Positions 27,116 to 36,177 of a stretch of 64,000 nucleotides of DNA are shown here, in pieces; positions within the stretch are counted from its first letter, which is position 1, and every line of letters begins with the position of its first letter. Location: assembly GCF_000247995.1 (NCBI RefSeq), contig NZ_BAFE01000091.1, positions 1 to 64,000 of the forward strand. Direction: 5' to 3'. The DNA is from Mobilicoccus pelagius NBRC 104925. GTDB taxonomy: Bacteria > Actinomycetota > Actinomycetes > Actinomycetales > Dermatophilaceae. A program made the position numbers and the translations under genes. The notes under the pieces were generated by a model. That model did no database searches and was not told where the DNA came from. It saw nothing but the letters and a program-made list of their open reading frames with translations.

Positions 27116-30100
27116 ATGCCCTCCTCCCTCCCCGACGATCCGCTGCACCGTTCACACCTGGCGCCGCCGCCGAGGACCCTCGTCGACATCCTGCGCGAGG
27201 TCGTCGCCCTCCACCCCGACGAGTCGGCGATCGACACTGACCCCGCCGTCCTCACCTACCGCGAGACGTGGGAGGCCGCCGGGGAGATCGCCCTCGGTCT
27301 GCGCCGGGCGGGAGTGCGCACGGGCGACCGCGTCGGCATCCGCATGACCACGGGGCGCCCCGACCTCCACGTCGGCATCCTCGGCATCCTCCGCGCCGGG
27401 GCGGCCTACGTGCCCGTCGACGCCGACGACCCCGAGGAGCGCGCGACCCTCGTCTTCTCCGAGGCCGGGGTCGCCGCCGTCCTCACCGACGCGGGCGTCG
27501 AACCGCGCAGCGGGGGCGGGGAACCCGACCCGGACGTCGAGTTCGACCCGGACTCGTGGGCCCCGACGCTCACCGACGACGCGTGGATCATCTTCACCTC
27601 CGGCTCGACCGGCACCCCCAAGGGCGTCGCCGTCACGCATCGCAGCGCCGCCGCGTTCGTCGACGCCGAGGCCCGCCTCTTCCTCCAGGACGCCCCGCTC
27701 GGCCCCGGCGACCGCGTCCTCGCCGGGCTCTCCGTCGCGTTCGACGCGTCGTGCGAGGAGATGTGGCTCGCCTGGCGTCACGGCGCGGCCCTCGTGCCCG
27801 CGCCCCGTTCCCTCGTCAAGTCGGGCGTCGACCTCGCCCCGTGGCTCGAACGCCGCGGCATCACCGTCGTCTCCACCGTGCCGACACTCGCCTCCCTGTG
27901 GCCGCAGGAGGCGCTCGCAGGCGTCCGGCTCCTCATCTTCGGTGGCGAGGGGCTGCCCACCGAGCTCTCCGCGCGACTCGTCTCGCCCGAGCGGGAGGTG
28001 TGGAACACCTACGGACCCACCGAGGCCACCGTCGTCGCCTGCGCCGCCCGCATGACGGGGAAGGCGCCCATCCGCATCGGGGTGCCGCTCGACGGCTGGG
28101 ACCTCGCCGTCGTCGACGCCGAGGGGCGCGAGGTCGCCGAGGGGGAGACGGGCGAGCTCGTCATCGGCGGCGTCGGCCTCGCGCGCTACCTCGACCCGGC
28201 CAAGGACGCCGCGACGTACGCCCCGATGCTCGGCTGGGAACGCGCCTACCGCAGCGGCGACCTCGTCGTCCGCGAGACGGAGGGCCTCGTCTTCGCCGGC
28301 CGTGCCGACGACCAGGTCAAGGTCGGCGGCCGCCGCATCGAGCTCGGCGAGATCGACGCCGCGCTCCAGGCGCTCCCCGGCGTCGCGATGGCCGCCGTCG
28401 CCGTACGGGAGACCGCGCCCGGCATCAAGGTCCTCGTCGGCTACCTCCTGCCCGAGGACCCCGCCTACGGCGACGCCGACCTCACCGACGCCCGCGCTCG
28501 ACTCGGGGAGCGACTCCCCGCCGCGATGGTGCCGCGCCTCGCCGTCGTCGACGACATGCCGACGCGCACCTCCGGCAAGGTCGACCGCGACGCCCTGCCC
28601 TGGCCGCTCGCGGGGGAGGGCGCCACCGGCTCCGGCAGCGAGGGGCTCGACGGCACCGCCGCCTGGCTCGCCGAGCAGTGGCAGGCCGTCCTCGGCGTCG
28701 ACCCCGGCGAGGAGGACGACTTCTTCGGTCTCGGCGGCAGCAGCCTCGCCGCGGCCCGCCTCGTCTCGCTCCTCCGCAGCAGGTATCCGCGCGTCACCGT
28801 CGCCGACCTCTACGACCACCCGCGTCTCGCCGCGCAGGCGGCGATGCTCGACACCCACCACGACGTCCCGACGGCGGTCCACGCCCCCGCCGAACCCCGG
28901 CCGGTGCCGCGCCCCGTTCCTCTCCGCTCCCAGGCCGTGCAGATCGTCGTCGACGTCGCGCTCGCGACCGTGCGCGCCGCTCGATGGCTCGTCCTCCTCC
29001 TCGCCGGCGCGCGGATCCTCCACGACCTCGGCTGGACGGCGATGCCGCACGTCTCCTGGCCGTTCCTCCTCGTCGGGCTCCTCGTCGGCTGGACGCCGAT
29101 CGGCCAGCTCGGTCTCTCCGTCCTCGTGAGTCGGCTCGTCCTGCGCGGCCTCCGCCCCGGTTCGTATCCCCGCGGCGGGTACGTCCACCTGCGCGTGTGG
29201 GGGTGCGAGAAGTTCGCCGAGAGCATAGGCGCCACCTCGATGATGAGCGCCCCGTGGATGCTCAACTACGCCCGCTGGCTCGGCGCGGCCGTGGGGCGCG
29301 GCGTCGACATGCACGCCGTCCCGCCCGTCACGGGCATGCTCACCCTCGGCGGAGGCGCCGCCATCGAACCCGAGGTCGACCTCGCCGGTCACTGGGTCGA
29401 CGGCGACGTCTTCCACGTCGGGCACATCCGGGTCGCGTCCCACGCCTCCGTGGGCGCGCGCAGCATCCTGCTGCCGGGGTCCTCGATCGGCAAGGGCGCC
29501 GTCGTCTCCGCCGGATCCGCCGTCCACGGCACCGTGCCACCGGGGCAGGTGTGGGCAGGGTCGCCGGCGTCGCCGTCCTCCGCCCGCAAGGTCGCGGGGG
29601 AGTGGCCCGAGCACCGCCCCGTCCGGGCCCGCCGGTGGGTCGGCATCTACGCGGTGTCGGGCATCGTGCTCTCGTTCCTGCCGCTCCTCGGGTTCCTCCC
29701 GTCGCTGTGGCTCCTCCTTCGACCCGCCCGGCACGCGCGCGTCCTCGCCGACGCGCTGCCGACGATGCTCGCGCGCACCCCGCTCGTGACGATCGTCGGG
29801 ATGCTCGGGTTCGCGCTCGTCGTCCTCGTCGTCGTGCGGCTCTGTGCGATCGGCATCCGCGAGGGGCACCACCCCGTGCGCAGCCGGGTCGGGTGGCAGA
29901 TCTGGGTCACCGAACGCACCCTCGACATGGCGCGCACGATCCTCTTCCCGATCTATGCGAGCCGACTCACCCCGTGGTGGCTCCGCGCCCTCGGCGCCCG
30001 CGTCGGCAAGGGCGTCGAGGCCTCCACCGTGCTCCTCCTGCCGTGCATGACGAAGATCGGCGACGGGGCCTTCCTCGCCGACGACACCCTCGTCGCCTCC

Positions 30101-31027
30101 TACGACCTCCGCGGCGGGTGGATGCGCGTCGGCCGTGCCCGTGTCGGCAAACGCGCCTTCCTCGGCAACTCCGGCATGACGGCCGCAGGCCGCAGGGTCC
30201 CGAAGGACGGCCTGGTCGCAGTGCTCTCCGCCGCGCCGCACAAGTCGAAGTCCGGCACCTCCTGGCTCGGAAGTCCGCCGGTCAAACTCCGCCGGGTGGC
30301 CGCCGTCGACGCGGACGACGTCCACACCTTCGCCCCCACCCGCCGCCTGCGCTGGGCGCGGAGCCTCGTCGAGGTGTGCCGCGTCGTCCCCGTGATGGTC
30401 CACGTCGCGCTCACCGTGCTCGTCGCGTACGCCCTCCTCGCGCTCGCCGCACACGGCCTCCCCACCGCGTTCCTCCTCGGTGGGCTCGTCGTCCTCGTCA
30501 CCGGCGCCGTCGCCGCGCTCGTCACCGCTCTCGCCAAGCGGATCCTCGTCGGACGCATCGCCGCGGGAGAGCACCCGCTGTGGAGCGCGTTCGTGTGGTT
30601 CAACGAGCTCGCCGACACCTTCGTCGAGATGCTCGCCGGGCCGTGGTTCGCCTGGGCCGCGACGGGCTCGCCCGCGATGGCGGTGTGGCTCCGGAGCCTC
30701 GGCGCCCACATCGGCCGTGGCGTGTGGTGCGAGAGCTACTGGCTCCCCGAGGCCGACCTCGTCCACCTCGGCGACGGTGCGACCGTCGGGCGCGGCTGCG
30801 TCGTGCAGACGCACCTCTTCCACGACCGCGTCATGAGCCTCGACACCGTGACCCTCGCGCCGGGGGCCACGCTCGGACCCAACGGCGTCGTCCTCCCGGC
30901 TGCGCGAATCGGCACGGGAGCGTCGGTCGGCCCGGCTTCCCTCGTCCTGAGAGGGGAGGACGTCCCGGACGGCAGCCGTTGGGTCGGAAACCCGATCGCG
31001 CCGTGGGACAGTGACGTCCATGCCTGA
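27116..31027 (+). CDS. Pls/PosA-type non-ribosomal peptide synthetase, copy 1
   Basis: This 1303-residue membrane synthetase has the layout of epsilon-poly-lysine synthetase. An adenylation domain (~20–500) contains IIFTSGSTGTPKG, NTYGPTEAT, YRSGDL and SGKVDRDALP. A thiolation domain has its Ser in FGLGGSSLAA (~541). Three units of membrane helices (~605–672, 840–918, 1085–1141) each precede a left-handed hexapeptide-repeat domain that in Pls-type enzymes takes the place of a condensation domain. Reading the substrate pocket against GrsA gives D-A-E-S-I-G-T-V-V-K; the acidic residue at 239 suggests a basic amino acid (my alignment by eye). The ATG at 27116 follows GAAAGGG; TAGCAT at 27062–27067 may be its -10. 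The stop overlaps an M1 peptidase start by 8 bases. Confidence 0.9.
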   Translation: MPSSLPDDPLHRSHLAPPPRTLVDILREVVALHPDESAIDTDPAVLTYRETWEAAGEIALGLRRAGVRTGDRVGIRMTTGRPDLHVGILGILRAGAAYVPVDADDPEERATLVFSEAGVAAVLTDAGVEPRSGGGEPDPDVEFDPDSWAPTLTDDAWIIFTSGSTGTPKGVAVTHRSAAAFVDAEARLFLQDAPLGPGDRVLAGLSVAFDASCEEMWLAWRHGAALVPAPRSLVKSGVDLAPWLERRGITVVSTVPTLASLWPQEALAGVRLLIFGGEGLPTELSARLVSPEREVWNTYGPTEATVVACAARMTGKAPIRIGVPLDGWDLAVVDAEGREVAEGETGELVIGGVGLARYLDPAKDAATYAPMLGWERAYRSGDLVVRETEGLVFAGRADDQVKVGGRRIELGEIDAALQALPGVAMAAVAVRETAPGIKVLVGYLLPEDPAYGDADLTDARARLGERLPAAMVPRLAVVDDMPTRTSGKVDRDALPWPLAGEGATGSGSEGLDGTAAWLAEQWQAVLGVDPGEEDDFFGLGGSSLAAARLVSLLRSRYPRVTVADLYDHPRLAAQAAMLDTHHDVPTAVHAPAEPRPVPRPVPLRSQAVQIVVDVALATVRAARWLVLLLAGARILHDLGWTAMPHVSWPFLLVGLLVGWTPIGQLGLSVLVSRLVLRGLRPGSYPRGGYVHLRVWGCEKFAESIGATSMMSAPWMLNYARWLGAAVGRGVDMHAVPPVTGMLTLGGGAAIEPEVDLAGHWVDGDVFHVGHIRVASHASVGARSILLPGSSIGKGAVVSAGSAVHGTVPPGQVWAGSPASPSSARKVAGEWPEHRPVRARRWVGIYAVSGIVLSFLPLLGFLPSLWLLLRPARHARVLADALPTMLARTPLVTIVGMLGFALVVLVVVRLCAIGIREGHHPVRSRVGWQIWVTERTLDMARTILFPIYASRLTPWWLRALGARVGKGVEASTVLLLPCMTKIGDGAFLADDTLVASYDLRGGWMRVGRARVGKRAFLGNSGMTAAGRRVPKDGLVAVLSAAPHKSKSGTSWLGSPPVKLRRVAAVDADDVHTFAPTRRLRWARSLVEVCRVVPVMVHVALTVLVAYALLALAAHGLPTAFLLGGLVVLVTGAVAALVTALAKRILVGRIAAGEHPLWSAFVWFNELADTFVEMLAGPWFAWAATGSPAMAVWLRSLGAHIGRGVWCESYWLPEADLVHLGDGATVGRGCVVQTHLFHDRVMSLDTVTLAPGATLGPNGVVLPAARIGTGASVGPASLVLRGEDVPDGSRWVGNPIAPWDSDVHA

Positions 31028-32408
31028 CCTGTCTCTGCCCGGCCCGATCGATCGTCTCGTCCGCGCCGTCGGTGGATCCGAACCGGACTACGTCTCGGAC
31101 CAGGGGAGTCACGTCTACGACGTCGACCACTACGACCTCGCCCTCGACTACACGGTGAGGACCAACCGCCTCGTCGGTGCGGCACGGGCCGACGTCGTCC
31201 TCCGTGAGGCGGCGTCCGAGATCGAATTCGACCTCGACGGGCTCACCGTCACCGAGGTCCGCATCGACGGCGGTCGGGTGCGTCGGTGGCGGGCACGTGG
31301 CGCCAAGCTCGTCGTGCCGCTGGGGGGGAAGACCGAGGTCGGCCACCGGATGCAGGTCACCGTCTTCTACTCCGGTCACCCGGGCCCGCGCACGGGGCCA
31401 TGGGGCGAGGTCGGCTTCGAGGAGCTCACCGACGGTGCTCTCGTCGCGGCCCAGCCGGACGGCGCGCCGACGTGGTTCCCGTGCAACGACCGCCCCTCCT
31501 CCCGTGCCACCTACCGCATCGCGGTGACGACGGAGGCGATCTACACCGTCGTCGCCAACGGCGAGCTCGTCTCGCGCACGCGCGCCTCGAGTCGCGCGAC
31601 GAGCGTCTACGACAACCCGACGCCGACGGCGCCGTACCTCGCGACGATCCAGGTCGGCCGCTACGGCGCGATCGAACCCGACGGCCTCGAGACGGACGAC
31701 GTGCCGCAGACGGTCCACGTGCCCGACCGGCTGCGTCGCCGCGCGGCCCACGACTTCGGTCGCCAACCGCAGATGATGCGGCTGTTCTCCGGACTCTTCG
31801 GGCCCTACCCGTTCTCCCGCTACGACGTCGTCGTCACCGACGACGCGCTCGAGATCCCTCTCGAGGCGCAGAGTCTGTCGATCTTCGGCAGCAACCACGC
31901 CGACGGGCGTCGCCACAGCGAGCGACTCGTCGCGCACGAGCTCGCCCATCAGTGGTTCGGCAACGCGGTGGGCCTCGCGCGGTGGCGGGACATCTGGCTC
32001 AACGAGGGGTTCGCCTGCTATGCCGAGTGGCTGTGGTGGGACCACCTCGGCTCGCGGCGCGTCGGGGCGACCGCGGAGCACTACTACGCGGGCCTCCTCG
32101 AGGAGCCACGCGACATCGTCGTCTCCGACCCGGGCACGGACCTCATGTTCGACGACCGCGTCTACAAGCGCGGCGCCCTCGCCCTCCACGCCGTGCGGTG
32201 CGCGGCGGGTGACGACGTGTTCTTCGACCTCGTGCGGGGATGGGTCGCCGCCCACCTGGAGTCCGTCGTCACGACCGACGACTTCCGCGCCCACCTCGCC
32301 GCGACGGCCCCGAGGCTCGCGGACGTCCTGTCGCCGTGGATCGACGAGACGGCCCTCCCTCCCCTGCCCTCGCGGCCGAGGGGCGGTCACGCCCGCGGGA
32401 GGTCCTGA
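31020..32408 (+). CDS. M1 family metallopeptidase, cytoplasmic, coupled to synthetase copy 1
   Basis: This 462-residue gluzincin has HELAHQWFG (~residue 306) and, 18 residues after the second His, NEGFACYAEWLWW with the third zinc ligand Glu (~328). The GAMEN exopeptidase motif is replaced by PLEAQSLSI, as in short bacterial M1 proteins. It lacks the large C-terminal ERAP-like domain, and no signal peptide is seen. Its ATG lies inside the end of the synthetase gene, so both are made together. A processing, self-protection or turnover role toward the synthetase product is inferred. It overlaps the convergent phosphopantetheinyl transferase gene by 22 bases. A GTG at 31011 is an alternative start. 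Confidence 0.9.
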   Translation: MPDLSLPGPIDRLVRAVGGSEPDYVSDQGSHVYDVDHYDLALDYTVRTNRLVGAARADVVLREAASEIEFDLDGLTVTEVRIDGGRVRRWRARGAKLVVPLGGKTEVGHRMQVTVFYSGHPGPRTGPWGEVGFEELTDGALVAAQPDGAPTWFPCNDRPSSRATYRIAVTTEAIYTVVANGELVSRTRASSRATSVYDNPTPTAPYLATIQVGRYGAIEPDGLETDDVPQTVHVPDRLRRRAAHDFGRQPQMMRLFSGLFGPYPFSRYDVVVTDDALEIPLEAQSLSIFGSNHADGRRHSERLVAHELAHQWFGNAVGLARWRDIWLNEGFACYAEWLWWDHLGSRRVGATAEHYYAGLLEEPRDIVVSDPGTDLMFDDRVYKRGALALHAVRCAAGDDVFFDLVRGWVAAHLESVVTTDDFRAHLAATAPRLADVLSPWIDETALPPLPSRPRGGHARGRS

Positions 32409-33142
32409 AGATCGGCCTCACGGATCACCGGGGGCGTCGGTTCTCCCAGCACGGCCACCGCGGCCACGACCTCGGCGTCGCGGACATCGAGGTCCGTGAG
32501 GGAGACGTGCGGACGGGGGATGTCGGGGTGTCGCCAGTCCAGGAGGTCCGGCGGGGACCACGGGGTACTGACTCGGACGAGGGTCGGCTCGACGAGCAGC
32601 CCGTACCCGGTCGCCTTGAGGATCGCCTCCTTCCGCGTCCACCACACGGCGGCCTCTCGGTCCCGGACACCGTGCGGGCGCCCCGCCCACTCGAGGCGTT
32701 CCTCGGCGGTCAGCGCGGTGTCGAGAAATCCCTCTGTGGCCACTCCCTCGGTGTATTCGACGTCGACGCCGACGGGCCCGCCCGTACGGACGGCGACGAT
32801 GACGTGGTCACCGCGCGAGGAGATGTTGAGGTGAGGGACAGGCCGCGACGGCCCGGCCCCGTCGTCGAGGACGAGCAGGGGCGTGCCGTGCGGGCCCCCG
32901 CACACGACGCATCGTCGCCGGAACCGTTGCCGCTCCGTGGGGATTCCGGTGCGCGCCGCGAGGGCGAGTCGCGCCAGGGCGTGTGCCGACGCGAACCGGT
33001 CCCGATCCTCCGCCTGTCGCAGCCGAGCGCACCGACGCCGCTCGTCCTCGTCGAGCATTCGAAGGAGTGGGGTGTGGTCGACGCTGCGGGCGACGTAGAC
33101 GTCGACGACGTCCCGGACCGGAGGAGGTGGCTCGTCGATCAC
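32387..33142 (-). CDS. 4'-phosphopantetheinyl transferase (Sfp type), copy 1
   Basis: This 251-residue enzyme attaches the phosphopantetheine arm to carrier domains. The Sfp signature residues are Asp127 and Glu129 (VGVDVE), and Glu172 and Lys176 (WWTRKEAILKATG). CVVCGGPHGTP at ~78–88 is the substrate-loop region common in actinobacterial members. Given its place next to a synthetase with a thiolation domain, that enzyme is the likely target. TAGGCT on the minus strand ends 6 nt before the GTG, so the mRNA is probably leaderless. The 3' end overlaps the M1 gene on the other strand. Confidence 0.9.
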   Translation of the reverse strand: MIDEPPPPVRDVVDVYVARSVDHTPLLRMLDEDERRRCARLRQAEDRDRFASAHALARLALAARTGIPTERQRFRRRCVVCGGPHGTPLLVLDDGAGPSRPVPHLNISSRGDHVIVAVRTGGPVGVDVEYTEGVATEGFLDTALTAEERLEWAGRPHGVRDREAAVWWTRKEAILKATGYGLLVEPTLVRVSTPWSPPDLLDWRHPDIPRPHVSLTDLDVRDAEVVAAVAVLGEPTPPVIREADLQDLPRA

Positions 33143-33252
33143 CGCGTCAGCCTAGTCCGCGCCCGAGGACGCCGCAGGTCCGACGTGCGCGGCGGGGGCG
33201 AGGACGGTAAGTTGGACGGTGGTCCAGGATGCTCGTGGGGAAGAGGAAGAAC

Positions 33253-33984
33253 ATGCGGCGTGCACGCCTTCTCGTGGGGGCATTCGCCGCCGTCTCGCTC
33301 GTCGGGGGATGCGCCTTGCCCAGCACCCCGGACGAGGCGGCCCCCTCGACGTACGTCGAACCCGTGACGGTGACCGCCGAGGCCGAGCAGATGTATGGGG
33401 ACGAGGCCCGCAAGGCCTACGACGAGGTCTCCCGGCTCATGCTCGCGCAATCGGTACGACGGGAGGACGTCGACCCTCGTCGCACCACGTGGTCGGATGC
33501 CGATCTGTTCGAGGGACTGGTGGGCCACTTCGCGCCGGAGGTGCAGGCCGACTGGCGTCGCACCGTCGGACGGGCCAACGCCGGCGACACGGAGTCCCGG
33601 CATGTCGTCGACCTGTTCCGACTGCACCGGGTCGATGCGCCCGAGCTGGCGATGCCCGACCGTCGCCCTGTCGTCGGTGGCCAGGTCCTCTCCGGCGCCG
33701 AGGTGGATGTCGCCGACGTGCCTGCGGGCGCCGACGTCACCCCGCTGGAGATCTCTTTCGATCATTCCGCGCGCCTCGACTACGTCCACGGCCGGTCCGC
33801 CGCCCCGGGGCGGCTGGAACGGACGATGACGGTGACGGTGATCCCGGTGGGCGCGGCCGAGACCTCCGCCGTCGCGACGGGGACGACGCCGCCTGACCCC
33901 GGCACCTCGTGGCTCATCACGGAATACGAGGGGACCAGCGACCTGAGTTTCGACGACGACGAGGAGACCGTCGCGGCGTCGTGA
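33253..33984 (+). CDS. Putative secreted lipoprotein of unknown function
   Basis: This 243-residue protein has a lipoprotein signal peptide (RRARLLVGAFAAVSLVGGC, lipid-modified Cys19). The mature part is acidic and matches no family I can name. It has an Arg-Ala-Tyr-Asp-Glu-Val helix-like start, a segment around DLFEGLVGHFAPEVQADW, and a C-terminal run of beta-rich sequence ending in an Asp/Glu cluster. GAGGAAG lies 6 bases before the chosen ATG; upstream ATG and GTG codons at 33229–33238 are alternatives. It is convergent with the lipoprotein M1 peptidase and sits inside the synthetase locus, so a role there is possible but unproven. Confidence 0.7.
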   Translation: MRRARLLVGAFAAVSLVGGCALPSTPDEAAPSTYVEPVTVTAEAEQMYGDEARKAYDEVSRLMLAQSVRREDVDPRRTTWSDADLFEGLVGHFAPEVQADWRRTVGRANAGDTESRHVVDLFRLHRVDAPELAMPDRRPVVGGQVLSGAEVDVADVPAGADVTPLEISFDHSARLDYVHGRSAAPGRLERTMTVTVIPVGAAETSAVATGTTPPDPGTSWLITEYEGTSDLSFDDDEETVAAS

Positions 33985-33988
33985 CCGC

Positions 33989-35440
33989 TCACGGGAGCGC
34001 GCCGGCCTCCCGAAGGACCCGGGTCGCTCCGGTCAGGTGACTCAGCCGGCGCGCAAGGTCCTCTGGTGTCGCCAGGTCGTGGGCGAGGTCGTGGAGGTAG
34101 GTGCGTACGGCCTCGTCGAACTCCTCGGGATTCCCGTCTGCGACGCGGGCCTGCAGCAGGGCGCGTGCACCGCCCCGATAGACGGTGGCGACGTAGGTGC
34201 GGCCGGGCCGAGCCTGCTTCGCGAAGAACGCACGGCCCTCGCCGACGTGCCCGTCGAGCCCGAGCCATTCCTGAGGGTCACGGGAGAGGCTGGTCGGTGC
34301 GACGAGTTCCTGTGCGTAGGTCGCGAATGCCTCGTCGAGCCAGGGATGAGCGGCCTGGTCGTTCCCGACGAGCCCGTAGAACCATTGGTGGGCCAGCTCA
34401 TGGGTGACGAGCCATGCGTCGGCGTGGGGATCGATGTCGCCGAACTGTGCGGCCCCGGGGTATTCGACGCCGCTGTTGTCGCCGGGAAGGACGCTGAGCC
34501 ACAGGTCGGGGTAGGGCGTCGGCCCGAAACGGGTGACGAGCCCACGGAGGGACGTGGTCACCTGGTCGCGCCACGCGGCGATGTCGACGTTGCGGTGGCG
34601 GGGGGTGGCGAGGGTGACCCGGGTGCCGTCGACGTCGAACCGGGTGAGGGTGAGGTCACCGACGGTGACCGCGACATCGCGGACGGCAGGTGCCTCGAAC
34701 CGGTGGGTGGTCGTCCCCGGACGACCACCCGGCCTCGTGCCCCGGAAGCGGCCGGCGGCGGCGACGAGGGCTTCCTGGGGTGCCGTGACGTCGAGGCGAC
34801 GCAGCCGGAACACCTCGCTCGTCGTCGACTCGCCGAGGAACGGGTGGGCAGGCGAGGTGGCCCATCCGTTGCCGTCCACCCAGGCGAGGAGTGGGAACGC
34901 GGTCCCGAACCAGGCCGCTCGTGCCTCCGTGGAGCGGCCTGTCCGGGCATCCACGTCCCCGCCGAGGGCGAGGTCGAACCACAGCTGCGCCGTGACGCGT
35001 TCACCGGGGCGGGTGCAGCGTGGCAGCGGTGCCCGCACGAGGGTGCCGGGGGAACCGGCGGGGGCACCGGCGGCCTCGGTCCGGAGGGGGAGGGGAACAC
35101 CTTCGACCGTGATGGACACGACCCGGAGTGCGGTGCCGGCACGAGCGGTTGCGGGACTGTTCGGCCAGGTGCGGAAGACGAGTTCGCACACCGTCCGATC
35201 TGGGGAGAAGGAGACGTTCTCGACTCCCTCGGCGGCATCGAGGGAGTCCGACACGGTGAAGGCGAGGTCGACGACGGGGCGGTCCGCCGCGGGGGGCGGC
35301 CACGCTCCCACCTCAGACGGGGGAGTCGACGTCGGAGGGTCGGTGGGGAGGAATGGGGTGCATCCGGTGAGCAGGACCATGAGGCCGGCGACCGCCGCCC
35401 GGCGGAGGGAGCGTCGCCTGCGGCCGTCGTCGGGTCTCAT
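33989..35440 (-). CDS. M1 family metallopeptidase, lipoprotein, end of the synthetase copy 2 operon
   Basis: This 483-residue protein has a lipoprotein signal (AAVAGLMVLLTGC, Cys ~28), so the catalytic domain lies outside the membrane. The zinc site is HELAHQWFYG (~347) with the third ligand in WLDEAFATYAQE (~368). GVEYPGAAQFG occupies the position of the exopeptidase loop. The ATG overlaps the stop of the amidotransferase-like gene (ATGA), making it the last gene of a four-gene chain. In contrast to the cytoplasmic M1 protein near synthetase copy 1, this one would act on extracellular product or on peptides from elsewhere. Confidence 0.88.
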   Translation of the reverse strand: MRPDDGRRRRSLRRAAVAGLMVLLTGCTPFLPTDPPTSTPPSEVGAWPPPAADRPVVDLAFTVSDSLDAAEGVENVSFSPDRTVCELVFRTWPNSPATARAGTALRVVSITVEGVPLPLRTEAAGAPAGSPGTLVRAPLPRCTRPGERVTAQLWFDLALGGDVDARTGRSTEARAAWFGTAFPLLAWVDGNGWATSPAHPFLGESTTSEVFRLRRLDVTAPQEALVAAAGRFRGTRPGGRPGTTTHRFEAPAVRDVAVTVGDLTLTRFDVDGTRVTLATPRHRNVDIAAWRDQVTTSLRGLVTRFGPTPYPDLWLSVLPGDNSGVEYPGAAQFGDIDPHADAWLVTHELAHQWFYGLVGNDQAAHPWLDEAFATYAQELVAPTSLSRDPQEWLGLDGHVGEGRAFFAKQARPGRTYVATVYRGGARALLQARVADGNPEEFDEAVRTYLHDLAHDLATPEDLARRLSHLTGATRVLREAGALP

Positions 35441-36177
35441 CCTGTCGTCGGCGCGCACACCCGCTGGACGAGGTCGACGGCGAGGTCGGTTGCGAGTGGC
35501 CGCGGTACGGGGAGCCCGGCGTCGGTGTACCAGTCGCGCTCCGCCTCGGGGTGGGGGCCGACGACACCGACCCGTCCACGACCGCGGTCGCACACGAGAG
35601 CTGCCACGGCGCCGTTGTCGTATCGGGCGACGACCTCGGCGTCGGCGCCGTCGGCGAGTCGTACGTACGCCCCGTCCTGGAAGTACATCGTGCGGGTGGA
35701 CCCTCCCCAGTCGAGGGAGACGAGTGCATCGTCGGTGTGGTCGATCGTCGCACCGAGGCTGACGACGTATTGGTCGACCTTGCCGGGCAGGAGGTCGAAT
35801 CCCGGGTCGTCGCCGGCGAGGTAGGCACCGAGACAGAACCCGAGGTAGGCGCCGCCGCCCTCGACGTGGTCGCGCACGACGGACGCCGAGCGTCGGAGGT
35901 GCCTCCATGCATCGTCGAGTTCGCCACCGCCGGGTTGGGCGTAGAGGCGGACCCCGGAGAGGCTCTCCGCGGTGAGGGGGAGGCACTCGTCCGGTCCGAT
36001 GTATGCGGTGCGTAGTCCTGCCGAACGGAGTGCCCGGGCGACGGCCTCAGGGCAACCCGGCAGGGTGGCCGGGCCCCTGTAGACGACGGCGTCGGGGAGC
36101 GCCCCGCCCGCCCCGGCCGTGAGGGTGGGCCGCGGGCCGGTGGCGAGCCGGAGCAGCCGGTCGAGGAGGCCCGTCAC
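35437..36177 (-). CDS. BPL_N-type glutamine amidotransferase-like protein
   Basis: This 246-residue protein resembles the class I amidotransferase-fold domain found at the N-terminus of some biotin-protein ligases (BPL_N). The nucleophile elbow GGGAYLGFCLGAYLAG (~residue 120) carries the Cys. YAQPGGGELDDAW and a C-terminal GVVGPHPEAERDWY region, which supplies the His-x-Glu, are also typical. No ligase domain follows. Its GTG overlaps the stop of the acyltransferase gene by 4 bases. The substrate is unknown; in this operon it might hydrolyse or transfer an amide of the peptide product, which is speculation. Confidence 0.8.
   Translation of the reverse strand: MTGLLDRLLRLATGPRPTLTAGAGGALPDAVVYRGPATLPGCPEAVARALRSAGLRTAYIGPDECLPLTAESLSGVRLYAQPGGGELDDAWRHLRRSASVVRDHVEGGGAYLGFCLGAYLAGDDPGFDLLPGKVDQYVVSLGATIDHTDDALVSLDWGGSTRTMYFQDGAYVRLADGADAEVVARYDNGAVAALVCDRGRGRVGVVGPHPEAERDWYTDAGLPVPRPLATDLAVDLVQRVCAPTTG

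Noticed and set aside
27152-31021. A 1289-codon open frame on the minus strand opposite synthetase copy 1
   Set aside because: It mirrors the plus-strand synthetase, is Asp/Glu/Arg/Gly-rich without motifs, and is the usual antisense open frame of very GC-rich genes.
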